A stretch of 49,689 nucleotides of DNA from JBFLYO01 sp040756745 (GTDB lineage Bacteria; Bacteroidota; Ignavibacteria; UBA10030; UBA6906). The position numbers and the translations under genes are program-made. Of this stretch, positions 15,796-24,814 are shown one piece after another. Below the pieces are notes generated by a model that was not told the DNA's origin, searched no databases, and saw nothing but the letters and a program-made list of their open reading frames with translations. Each line of letters begins with the position of its first letter. Position 1 is the first letter of the stretch. The stretch covers positions 1-49,689 of the forward strand of contig JBFLYO010000030.1 in NCBI GenBank assembly GCA_040756745.1. Direction: 5' to 3'.

Positions 15796-18700
15796 GTGAA
15801 GAAGCTGAGACTGTCTGCAGGCATCCTTTTCGTTCTTGCGTCAACGGCCGGCTATAGTCAGACGGGCCAGGAGTTCGTCCCTTACCTGGCGCCGGGATAC
15901 ACGTATCAATTTGTGAAATCGAATTCGTCGCTGGTCAAGACCTTCATGGGAAAGACGGCGGCGGACACCGGCACAGGTTGGGCGGTGGGACGTGCGGCGT
16001 TCGGGACGTTGAACAACACCGGCTCGCCCCCCTGCCCTCTCAACGACACAGCCCACGTCCACACGTTCTGGCCTTCCTCCCGCGATCTTCTGATCAGGAG
16101 GCATATCATCCTCCCGGCCGGCACTCGCAACGTCCGAGTAACGATAGCGCTCGATAATGGCGTGCGTGTCTATTTTAACGGACGCGAAGTCTCCAGCAGC
16201 GTGTACAAACACGACGACTGTGCCTCTGCAAGCGGGGATGTCACGTTTACTGTGCCCGATAGTGTTGTCAAGACCGGTGACAATGTTATTGCCGTCCGGG
16301 GTGTCTGGCTCAGCTCGAAGAATTACCTCGACCTCAAGATCACCGGAGACACCCAGAGCACGATCGTGGCCACCGCCGGGCCGAACGGCAGCATTGCCCC
16401 CGGTGGCACCGTCCTCGTGAATGCAAATGCCAATCAAAGGTTCATATTCACCCCCCTCACCGGGTATCATGTCGATAGCGTCATCGTGGATGGGGTGAAG
16501 GTAGACTCCACGCAGGGCTATACGTTCTACAACGTCACCGCCAATCATACCGTCCGCGTTACGTTTGCCATCAACTACTATTCTCTGGCCACATCAGTAC
16601 ATCCGGCTGGAGTCGGCTCTGTAAGCGTAGTGCCGGCAGGGGGAATCTATGCCCATGGCCAGACCGTCCAGTTGACCGCCACAGCCCATCGCGGTTACCA
16701 TTTTGCAGGTTGGAGCGGAGGAGCCGGGACGTCGAATCCGCTTGCGGTAACAATGATCCGTGATTCATCGATCACCGCAAACTTCGAAGTGAACGTCCCC
16801 GTTGTCTTCACGATCAACGGCGACAGTTTTACCGAGGCCGGACTGCGTGCAGCGATCACCGCCGCAAATGCCCATCCCGGCGCCGATACCATTCGTTTCG
16901 CTCTATCGGGAACGATAAACGTCGTCGACACCCTCCCGCCACTCACCGACGAAACGATTCTTGACCGCGGAGGCGTACCCCTGGTCGGGATCGACGGCTC
17001 AATCGTCGCACCAAACGGTCGTGACCCCGGCCGGTTGAACGGCTTCGAGGTCAAATCGGGATTCTGTACCATCAGGGGATTCACCGTCACGGGATTCCCT
17101 GGTGCAGGGATCTGTATCCACACCGACAGCAACACTGTCCTGAACAACGCAATTCGGCTGAACGGGGGTGACGGCGTCTGCATCGAGGACGGGAACGGCA
17201 ATAATATCGCCTCCAACAGCATTTCCTCGAACGGCGGCGCCGGTGTTGCGGTGCGGCATGTTGCCGCCACGACCCCTCCGTCGGGCAACGGCGTCCTGCA
17301 GAATTCCATCTTCGGCAATGCCGGTCTCGGGATCGATCTGGGAGCGACCGGCGTCACAAAGAATACATATGCAGCGGGCCCTTCAAAGACCGTCCCTCGC
17401 CCGGCGACTGCTCCCGCCGTAAACTACAGGCAGAACTTTCCCACGCTGTTCTATGCCTCGGTGGGAGGAATGACGCCGTCGACCGTCGAAGGATCCCTCC
17501 TGTCGTGGCCCAGTACGCCCGTCCGGATCGACATCTTCCTGGATGATACCATCGACGCGAGCGGTTACGGTGAAGGCAAAACGCTTATCGGCTCAACGTC
17601 GGTGACCACAAACGATACCGGTTGGGTCTGGTTCTCCATTCCCTCGTCGGTCCCGCTGCAGTGGGGGCAGTTTGTCTCGGCAACCGCGACAGATTTTGCA
17701 AACAATACCTCTGAATTTTCCCAGGACCTCCCCGTCGGGATCCAGACGCGGATCTTCGGCGATCACTTCGTGGTGAACACCACCCTCTCCGGCATACCGC
17801 TTCACTGGGCTGACGCGCAGGGGACGTATACGATCAGTACGAGCGTTCCTGCCGAATTCCGGAACACCATCCGGACGTCGTTTGCCACCTGGAGCGCGTT
17901 GTCGGGAACGGGTTGGGACCTCAACTACACCGACGCGGGCGAAACGTCATCTGATCAATGGGGAGGATTCCCTGATGGCAAGAACAATGTCGTGTGGATC
18001 AACAGTCACTGGGACACCACGGGGGCGGATCCATCCGCAATCGCGATCACGAGGGTGCGGTACAATACGCTGACCGGTGAAATGACGGACGTGGACATCG
18101 CGTTCAATCAGCAGAACTTCCCGTTCGCGATCGTCCCCGATCCCCTGGCGGACAGTACGCATGCGAAAGACATCGAGGACGTGGCTACGCATGAGATCGG
18201 CCATTTCGGCGGGCTCGGCGACATCTACGACCCGGGCTACCCCCAGTACGTTCTGTATATGGGCGCAGGGAACGAGTTGGTGACAATGTACGGGCTCATC
18301 AGGGACGATGAGACTATCAAACGCTCGCTCGACCCTGCGGACATCAACGGGCTCAATTTCATTTACACCCACCTGCCGCAGAACCACGTCGACCTGGTCC
18401 TGCTCTTCGATGCCTCAGCGACATTCGCATCGACGTACAACGCATTTAATCCTTCCAAGAACAGTGCCGCGGCGCTTGTAAACCAGATGCGCCCCGGGGA
18501 TCGGGTCGGCGTCATCAAACTCCCGGACGCTGTCGTGTTGCCGCTGACCACGCTGACCGATGATGCTTCATCACGGAACTCCGTGATCACTGCTATCGAC
18601 GGCATCACGGTCGGCGGAATATCCGGCATCGGTGCGGGACTGGAGACCGGTTCGACGCTGCTCGCAGGCCGGCCGCCTGATCATGCAGGGGCGATGATCC

Positions 18701-20823
18701 TTTTCAGCGCGGGGGAAGAGACCGGCGTACCGACTGCGCTCAACAGCGTGCCCCTCCTTATCGCCGATCAGGTACGCCTGTTCACACTTGGATTCGAAGG
18801 AAGCAGCGGTCAGGACCTCGACAGCCGGCTCGCCGACACGACGGGAGGCGCCTACTACCTTGCCGCCGACACCACGATGAGCCAGGTGGTGGCGCAGATC
18901 TGGAATACGCTGAGCGGAGTGCAGCTCGTCGGAGATTCCACTCTGTTTTCCGAAGGGATAGCCTGGCAGGGTGGCATCGCCTGGCAGGGCGGCCTGGCCT
19001 GGCAGGGGGGTATTGCCTGGCAAGGGGGCATCGCGTGGCAGGGGGCGGTCGATCCTGGGACGACGGAAATCCTTCCGGGCATCGCGTGGCAGGGGAGCAC
19101 GTTTGAGCTGGGATTGATCCCTCCGGGCGTGAATCCGGCCATCACGCTTCCGGATGGGACGCCGGTCGGGGCAATCACGCCGACGAATCTCCCGCCGGGG
19201 GCCGCTTATGTGCAGGGGCCGACCTACGCCTATTATACGATCCCGAACCCCGCTCCCGGCCCATGGAGGCTTGTTCCTGCCGGGACGAATACTGATCCGC
19301 TTCCGGAGCAGCCCGAGCCGGTGATCCTCTCTATACTCGCCGTTGGCGATGTCACGATGGGGGTGGAGTTCGATAAATCGAACTACTTACCCGGTGAGGA
19401 GATCCTGGTCCAGGCAGAGATCTCGCAAGGAGGCACCACCCAGTCGGGTGAACATCTGACGGGGGGCAGTGCGATCAGCGACGCGACGGTGCGCGCCGAA
19501 GTCACCCTCCCGGGTACGGGCGGGATCCAGAGCTTCATGCTCGTCCCGCTCGGCAACGGGCGATACGGCGGGACTTTTGCCAACACATCGACAACCGGAA
19601 CGTACCAGTTCTCCATTCGTGCCGCGGGAACGATCCCCGGAACATCGCAGGCGTTCACACGCCAGACCGACCGCTCAGCATTCGTAACGCCGCCGTTTGT
19701 GCCGAACGCGGTTCTGCTCGCGACCAACAGCACGATCATCGGCGACAGCACCCAGATCCACACGGGGAGCGTGATCGTGAACAACACAAAGTCCGGCTTG
19801 TTCCCGCTGACCAACGTAGAACTGTCGATCGGATCGGACGTTTCAACGCCGGCCCGCTACACACTAAAGGCAAACAGAATCTCGATCCATGCTGGAACGG
19901 TTGTTGCCGGGGAGGTCCATTTCAATTCCTTGAACAACGCCGGGACGATCGGCGGGTCGCTCAACACACCTCTGGTCTTGCCTGTCGTCCCCGCCCTTCC
20001 CCAGTTCAAGGCGGCGACCCCCGGCACGAACGATCTCGTGCTGGCCGCCGGGGCTACGCTAACTCTCGCCCCCTCGTCATACCGCGATGTCGTCGTTCAC
20101 AGCCAGGCAACACTGACGCTTTCAGGAGGCGGCACATACCAGTTCAGAAGCATCTGGCTGAAGAACGGTGCGAAGCTCCGCTTCGCCGGGCCGACCGAAG
20201 TCCGACTCTCGCTTGGGTTCGCAGCGGACGCCAAGGCGTTTATTGGCCCGACGGACGGATCGACCGTCACCGCATCCGATATCATCATCTATATAGGCGG
20301 ACAGGATCCGTACTGCACATATTTCACCGCCGCGATCATCGGGACGCAGAGCACGCTCTCGGCCAATGTCTATGCACCGAATGGCACATTCTGGCTTGGT
20401 GAACGGGCACAGGCGACAGGTGCGTTCATCGCACGTAATATCTATATTGGCAAGAGGACACGCCTGGTGCTTGCAACGATGTTCAGCGGACTCGCGAAAT
20501 CCAAAGACGCGCCGGGCGATGCACAACTCGCCGCAGGCGTACCCGAGCAGTTCTTCCTGGCGCAGAACTATCCGAATCCGTTCAACCCGACGACGCAGAT
20601 CCGGTATGGCCTGCCGCGTGATAGCCGTGTGACGCTGGTGATTTACAACGCTCTCGGGCAGGAGGTGGCGCGTCTCGCCGACGAGGTCCAGCCTGCCGGA
20701 TACCATGAGGTACGTTGGAACGGAAGGAACGCCGGAGGTTCACCTGCCGGTTCCGGGATCTATTTCTACCGATTGCAGGCCTCGGGATTTGTTGACGTGA
20801 GGAAGATGATTCTCTTGAAATAG
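15796..20823 (+). CDS. Giant type IX-secreted metzincin/vWA protein with GIAWQG repeats
   Basis: The GTG at 15796, with GGAG seven bases upstream, gives a clean signal peptide (KKLRLSAGILFVLASTAGYSQ) and a 1675-residue protein. In order: two InlB-B-type repeats (about 188-335), a beta-helix-like segment (about 335-520), and a metzincin-like protease with HEIGHFGGLGD at 799-809 (H799, E800, H803, D809) and a likely Met-turn VTMYG. A vWA domain follows (about 864-1040, DASAT in the metal site). Next come five tandem GIAWQG-type hexapeptides (1054-1083) and a sixth at 1095-1100, a beta-sandwich region, and a solenoid-like region (about 1305-1570). The end is a type IX sorting domain starting near AQNYPNPFNP (1589). 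It is probably exported and anchored at the surface. The substrate is unknown. Confidence 0.85.
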   Translation: MKKLRLSAGILFVLASTAGYSQTGQEFVPYLAPGYTYQFVKSNSSLVKTFMGKTAADTGTGWAVGRAAFGTLNNTGSPPCPLNDTAHVHTFWPSSRDLLIRRHIILPAGTRNVRVTIALDNGVRVYFNGREVSSSVYKHDDCASASGDVTFTVPDSVVKTGDNVIAVRGVWLSSKNYLDLKITGDTQSTIVATAGPNGSIAPGGTVLVNANANQRFIFTPLTGYHVDSVIVDGVKVDSTQGYTFYNVTANHTVRVTFAINYYSLATSVHPAGVGSVSVVPAGGIYAHGQTVQLTATAHRGYHFAGWSGGAGTSNPLAVTMIRDSSITANFEVNVPVVFTINGDSFTEAGLRAAITAANAHPGADTIRFALSGTINVVDTLPPLTDETILDRGGVPLVGIDGSIVAPNGRDPGRLNGFEVKSGFCTIRGFTVTGFPGAGICIHTDSNTVLNNAIRLNGGDGVCIEDGNGNNIASNSISSNGGAGVAVRHVAATTPPSGNGVLQNSIFGNAGLGIDLGATGVTKNTYAAGPSKTVPRPATAPAVNYRQNFPTLFYASVGGMTPSTVEGSLLSWPSTPVRIDIFLDDTIDASGYGEGKTLIGSTSVTTNDTGWVWFSIPSSVPLQWGQFVSATATDFANNTSEFSQDLPVGIQTRIFGDHFVVNTTLSGIPLHWADAQGTYTISTSVPAEFRNTIRTSFATWSALSGTGWDLNYTDAGETSSDQWGGFPDGKNNVVWINSHWDTTGADPSAIAITRVRYNTLTGEMTDVDIAFNQQNFPFAIVPDPLADSTHAKDIEDVATHEIGHFGGLGDIYDPGYPQYVLYMGAGNELVTMYGLIRDDETIKRSLDPADINGLNFIYTHLPQNHVDLVLLFDASATFASTYNAFNPSKNSAAALVNQMRPGDRVGVIKLPDAVVLPLTTLTDDASSRNSVITAIDGITVGGISGIGAGLETGSTLLAGRPPDHAGAMILFSAGEETGVPTALNSVPLLIADQVRLFTLGFEGSSGQDLDSRLADTTGGAYYLAADTTMSQVVAQIWNTLSGVQLVGDSTLFSEGIAWQGGIAWQGGLAWQGGIAWQGGIAWQGAVDPGTTEILPGIAWQGSTFELGLIPPGVNPAITLPDGTPVGAITPTNLPPGAAYVQGPTYAYYTIPNPAPGPWRLVPAGTNTDPLPEQPEPVILSILAVGDVTMGVEFDKSNYLPGEEILVQAEISQGGTTQSGEHLTGGSAISDATVRAEVTLPGTGGIQSFMLVPLGNGRYGGTFANTSTTGTYQFSIRAAGTIPGTSQAFTRQTDRSAFVTPPFVPNAVLLATNSTIIGDSTQIHTGSVIVNNTKSGLFPLTNVELSIGSDVSTPARYTLKANRISIHAGTVVAGEVHFNSLNNAGTIGGSLNTPLVLPVVPALPQFKAATPGTNDLVLAAGATLTLAPSSYRDVVVHSQATLTLSGGGTYQFRSIWLKNGAKLRFAGPTEVRLSLGFAADAKAFIGPTDGSTVTASDIIIYIGGQDPYCTYFTAAIIGTQSTLSANVYAPNGTFWLGERAQATGAFIARNIYIGKRTRLVLATMFSGLAKSKDAPGDAQLAAGVPEQFFLAQNYPNPFNPTTQIRYGLPRDSRVTLVIYNALGQEVARLADEVQPAGYHEVRWNGRNAGGSPAGSGIYFYRLQASGFVDVRKMILLK
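18955..19095 (+). repeat. Tandem 18-bp units encoding GIAWQG
   Basis: Five contiguous 18-bp units (18955-19044) encode GIAWQG, GIAWQG, GLAWQG, GIAWQG, GIAWQG. A sixth copy is at 19078-19095 after an 11-residue gap. The units differ mainly at silent third positions, so the peptide is better conserved than the DNA. Confidence 0.95.
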
Positions 20824-20829
20824 TATCAG

Positions 20830-23800
20830 ATGAGCAGGCGTACCCATGTCGTCGCCGCGCTGCTTCTGCTCGCGGCGGTCAGTCCTGCACGGGCCCAACA
20901 AACGCTCCTGTTCGAGCATCTTACGGTCAAGGAGGGGCTCTCCCAGGGGACTGTGATCAGCATCTTCCAGGACGCCCGGGGGTTCATGTGGTTCGGAACG
21001 CAGGACGGGCTGAACAGGTACGACGGCTACGAGTGCAAGGTCTTCAAGAGCAAGAATGAGGACCCTTCGTCGCTCAATGACAACTTCATTGTGGCCGTTG
21101 TCGAGGATTCCTCTAGTGCGCTCTGGATCGAGACGCTGAACAGTCCAGCCACGCTCAATCGATATGATCCGGCTACCGAGACATTCACGCAGGTGCCGCG
21201 TGACAGCGTGAACCTCGTCGGCGCCCGCCGCGGCGCCGTGCACCCCTCGTATGTCGATCCCGCTGGCGTGCAATGGTCGGGTTCCCTCGGCGGCGGACTG
21301 ACACGGTTTGATCCTGCAACGGGGACGCAGAAGGTGTACCGACATGATCCGGCCCGCCCATCGTCTCTGGCGGATGACCGCGTCTACTCAGTCGTCGGTG
21401 ACAGCGACGGCATCATCTGGCTCGGGACCCGGGAAGGGCTTGATCGCTTCGACCCCCGGACGGAGAGTTTCATCCATTACAGGCACGATCCAAACGACCC
21501 TGGCAGTCTGAGCGACAACTGGGTCTGGCCGATCCTTGAGGACGCGAGCGGAGTCCTCTGGGTCGGAACGTTCAATGGCGGTCTGAACCGTTTCGACAGA
21601 TCGACGGGGACTTTTGCCCACGTTCGTCATGACCAGAGTGACCCCCGGAGCCTCGCCGGCGATCGGCTCTACGCGCTGGCGCAGGACCGGTCCGGAACAA
21701 TCTGGGTCGGCACGGGGGATCATGGCGCCGACAGGTTTCATCCGGGGCTCTCGGCGTTTCGCCACTACCGGCACGATCCACGTAACGAACGAAGTCTGGT
21801 GGACAACAATGTGACCGCCCTGCATGCCGACCGCTCAGGCATCGCCTGGATCGGGACGCAACGCGGACTGCAGCGGTGGGATCCGGCGTCGGGCCAGTTT
21901 GCCGGTCCCGGCGTAGGAGCACCTTCCTGGACTGACATTATCGTTGAGAGTTTCGCCGAGGACGAGGGGGGCTCGCTCTGGATGGGGACGCTGAGCGGTG
22001 GCCTCGTTCACATGGAGAGGAACGGCGGGCAGATCACGCGTTACACGCACAACCCCGACCGGCCGACGACGATCAGCGACAACCGGGTGTACGCGCTCAC
22101 CTTTGATCCTTCGGGGGATCTCTGGATCGGGACGTACGGCGGCGGCCTCAACCGCCTCGACCGCAAACGCATGGTCTTTCAACGATTCACCCACAACGAC
22201 TCGACTCCCGGCAGCCTCGGCGCGGCGGGTGTCTGGTCGCTGCTCATGGACCGGAGCGGCACCCTGTGGGTCGGGACCTATGGGGGAGGGCTGGACCGGT
22301 TCGACCGTGCGACCGGCACCTTCACGCATTTCCGGCACGAGGCGGGCGTGCCCGGACGCATCAGCGACAACATCATTCTCTGCCTTCATGAGGACCGGTC
22401 GGGAACGCTGTGGGCCGGGACCGTGGCGGGTCTCAATCGGCTCGATCGCGAGCGCGGCACGTTCAGCGTGTACCGGGAAGAAGACGGGCTGCCGAACAAT
22501 ACGGTGTATGGGATCCTTGAAGACTCCCACGGCAATCTCTGGCTCAGTACGAACAAGGGGCTTTCAGTCTTCGAACCGCGCAACGGGGTGTTCCGCAACT
22601 TCACCGAGCACGACGGCCTGCAGGCAGACGAGTTCAATCAGAATGCCTATGCGCAAAGCCCGCGTACCGGCGAGATGTACTTCGGCGGGGCAAATGGCTT
22701 TAATGTGTTTCATCCCGACAGTATCAGGACCAATGACTTCGTCCCCCCGATCGTCTTCACCTCCTTCCTTCGCTACAATACGGACGACGAGGAAGGAAAG
22801 CCGATTTTCGAGCCCGGGATCGCCGTGAGACCCCACATCACGCTCTCATACAAGGACAATATCGCAGCCATTGAATTTGCCGCGCTCAGCTATTACAATA
22901 CTCTTCGGAACCAGTATGCGTATCTCTTTGAGGGGTTCAGCGCCAACTGGATCCGCATCGGCACGGAGCGGCGGGCGACGTTTACGAATCTCGACGCAGG
23001 GGAATACACGCTCCGGGTGAGAGGATCGAACGGAGACGGCCTGTGGAACGAGGAAGGGGCCTCTCTTCGCATCACCGTCACTCCCCCCTGGTGGAAATCG
23101 CGATGGGCGTACAGCGCGTACGCGGTCATGATCACCGGATTCCTCTACGGCATCAGGACCGTCGAGATCAAGCGGCGCGAGCAGAAGGCCCGCATCAGGG
23201 AATCAGAGCTGCGCGCAAAGGCGGCCGAGGCGGAAAGCCGGGCGCTGGAAGCGGAGAACGCCCGAAAGACGAAGGAACTTGAGGACGCCCGAAGGCTGCA
23301 GCTGTCCATGCTGCCGAAGGAGGTCCCCTCGCTGCCGAACTTCGAGATCTCCGTGTACATGAAGACGGCAACGGAGGTCGGCGGCGATTTCTACGATTTT
23401 CACCTCGCGGAGGACAGGACGCTGAACATTGCCTTCGGCGACGCCACGGGACATGGCATGCAGGCGGGAACGATCGTCACTCTGATGAAGGGACTGTTCG
23501 TGTCCGACGTCGGGCGGTTTGACACGCGGGCGTTCCTTGACCATTGCAGCGCTGCCATCAAAGAAATCAAGATGGGACGGCTGTTCATGGCATTCACGCT
23601 CGCGCGGCTCCGAGACCATTCGGTCGAGCTCTCCAGCGCAGGGATGCCCCCCGCGTATGTGTACCGCCGCGCCGATGGTTCGGTCGACGAAATCCTGGTC
23701 AAAGGGATGCCCCTGGGGGCCATGAAGCGTCCGCACTACGAATGCCAATCGACGGCTCTGGCCCCGGGCGACGTGCTCCTCTTGATGACCGACGGGCTGC

Positions 23801-23985
23801 CGGAACAGAAGAACACACACGGGGAGATGTACGATTACCCACGAGTCCGGGAGGCCTTCCGCTCGGCAGGGGAACAATCTCCCGGCGAGATGATCCGGCA
23901 CCTTGTCCGTGCGGGGGAATCATGGATGGGCAGTGCACTGCAGGAAGACGATATGACGTTATTGGCGATCAAATGCACCGGCTAA
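20830..23985 (+). CDS. Propeller-sensor SpoIIE-type phosphatase
   Basis: This 1051-residue membrane sensor has a signal peptide, then about a dozen regulator-propeller repeats of the type DxxGxLWIGTxGGGLNRxD forming two beta-propellers, then a Y_Y_Y domain (about 650-755). One membrane helix (about 760-778), a coiled coil rich in Glu/Lys/Ala, and a cytoplasmic PP2C/SpoIIE phosphatase (about 827-1051) follow. Metal motifs are intact: EVGGDFYDF, FGDATGHG, TDGLPE and EDDMTLL. A periplasmic ligand would control dephosphorylation of a STAS protein, probably the one encoded at 24458. It starts six bases after the giant cargo gene, so the two are likely cotranscribed. Confidence 0.92.
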   Translation: MSRRTHVVAALLLLAAVSPARAQQTLLFEHLTVKEGLSQGTVISIFQDARGFMWFGTQDGLNRYDGYECKVFKSKNEDPSSLNDNFIVAVVEDSSSALWIETLNSPATLNRYDPATETFTQVPRDSVNLVGARRGAVHPSYVDPAGVQWSGSLGGGLTRFDPATGTQKVYRHDPARPSSLADDRVYSVVGDSDGIIWLGTREGLDRFDPRTESFIHYRHDPNDPGSLSDNWVWPILEDASGVLWVGTFNGGLNRFDRSTGTFAHVRHDQSDPRSLAGDRLYALAQDRSGTIWVGTGDHGADRFHPGLSAFRHYRHDPRNERSLVDNNVTALHADRSGIAWIGTQRGLQRWDPASGQFAGPGVGAPSWTDIIVESFAEDEGGSLWMGTLSGGLVHMERNGGQITRYTHNPDRPTTISDNRVYALTFDPSGDLWIGTYGGGLNRLDRKRMVFQRFTHNDSTPGSLGAAGVWSLLMDRSGTLWVGTYGGGLDRFDRATGTFTHFRHEAGVPGRISDNIILCLHEDRSGTLWAGTVAGLNRLDRERGTFSVYREEDGLPNNTVYGILEDSHGNLWLSTNKGLSVFEPRNGVFRNFTEHDGLQADEFNQNAYAQSPRTGEMYFGGANGFNVFHPDSIRTNDFVPPIVFTSFLRYNTDDEEGKPIFEPGIAVRPHITLSYKDNIAAIEFAALSYYNTLRNQYAYLFEGFSANWIRIGTERRATFTNLDAGEYTLRVRGSNGDGLWNEEGASLRITVTPPWWKSRWAYSAYAVMITGFLYGIRTVEIKRREQKARIRESELRAKAAEAESRALEAENARKTKELEDARRLQLSMLPKEVPSLPNFEISVYMKTATEVGGDFYDFHLAEDRTLNIAFGDATGHGMQAGTIVTLMKGLFVSDVGRFDTRAFLDHCSAAIKEIKMGRLFMAFTLARLRDHSVELSSAGMPPAYVYRRADGSVDEILVKGMPLGAMKRPHYECQSTALAPGDVLLLMTDGLPEQKNTHGEMYDYPRVREAFRSAGEQSPGEMIRHLVRAGESWMGSALQEDDMTLLAIKCTG

Positions 23986-24022
23986 TGGCGGGCGGCAGGC
24001 TTCCCAACGGTCCGCGAATATA

Positions 24023-24448
24023 ATGAGCGGTATGAGCGACGCAATCACACTCAAGATCACTCTCCCCAAAGTTCCCGACATCGAGCTCGTCGCCCTTGAA
24101 GGACTGGATCGCCTGGCGCGGCATCTCGGCATCGCGGAGGAGAAGATTGGGGAAGCCAGGATCATCGTCACCGAGGCGGTCATCAATGCCCTTGAACACG
24201 CCGGCGCAAGGGGACCGGGCGTGCGCGTGGAATTCACAATGACGCCAAAGGAGCTCGTCATTTTCGTGAGAGACTACGGCGAAGGGTTTGCGCCGGCCTC
24301 CGTCGAGGATCCCGAGATCGGTGCAAAGCTCGGCTCCCCGCGCAAGCGGGGATGGGGGCTGAAGTTGATGAAGTCCCTCTCGGACGATTTCCACATTGAA
24401 TCGAATCGGCACGGGACAAAGATCACGATCAAGAAGCTGCTACGCTGA
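24023..24448 (+). CDS. RsbW/SpoIIAB-like serine kinase
   Basis: This 141-residue GHKL ATPase has an N-box EAVINALEHA, a G1 box DYGEGF and a G2 region GWGLKLMKSL, the plan of anti-sigma-factor kinases. Such proteins phosphorylate a STAS antagonist and, when free, bind and block a partner. The next gene encodes the STAS protein and phosphatase genes flank the pair, so partner switching is well supported. No sigma factor is encoded nearby, so the blocked partner is unknown. ATG 24023 or 24032 could be used; neither has a strong ribosome site. Confidence 0.9.
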   Translation: MSGMSDAITLKITLPKVPDIELVALEGLDRLARHLGIAEEKIGEARIIVTEAVINALEHAGARGPGVRVEFTMTPKELVIFVRDYGEGFAPASVEDPEIGAKLGSPRKRGWGLKLMKSLSDDFHIESNRHGTKITIKKLLR

Positions 24449-24457
24449 GGAACACGC

Positions 24458-24814
24458 ATGGAACAACCGTTCAGCCTCACCTCGGAAGTGAAAGACAACC
24501 GCCTGATCATCGCGACCTCCGGCTATATCAATAATGTGGGGGGCGAGGCGATCGCCGGAGCATTCCGCCGGCACTTTGACGGCGGGATCCGAGAAGTTGT
24601 CCTCAACCTCGCGGATTCCCGTGTCGTCAATTCAGTCGGGATGTCGTTCCTGATCGAGATCATCGAGCAGCTTGAGGACTCGCAGGGGAAACTGGTTTTC
24701 ACGAATCTCGACCCGTCGGTGGAGAAGATGCTCGCCATCATGGGGCTCTTCAAGTATGCCCTGAAGGAGAACACAGTGGACGACGCTCTCCGGGCGCTGG
24801 CGAAGACGCCGTGA
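24458..24814 (+). CDS. STAS-domain anti-sigma-factor antagonist (RsbV-like)
   Basis: This 118-residue single STAS domain carries S59 in VVNSVGMSFL, aligned with the phosphorylated serine of RsbV and SpoIIAA (there preceded by Asp, here by Asn58). The RsbW-like kinase nine bp upstream should phosphorylate it, and the SpoIIE phosphatases should dephosphorylate it. The stop overlaps the possible GTG start of the next gene (GTGA, 24811-24814), indicating coupling. Confidence 0.9.
   Translation: MEQPFSLTSEVKDNRLIIATSGYINNVGGEAIAGAFRRHFDGGIREVVLNLADSRVVNSVGMSFLIEIIEQLEDSQGKLVFTNLDPSVEKMLAIMGLFKYALKENTVDDALRALAKTP

Noticed and set aside
18955..19044. GIAWQG array as an assembly or polymerase-slip artefact
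   Set aside because: Units differ at several third codon positions, so they are not recent identical copies.
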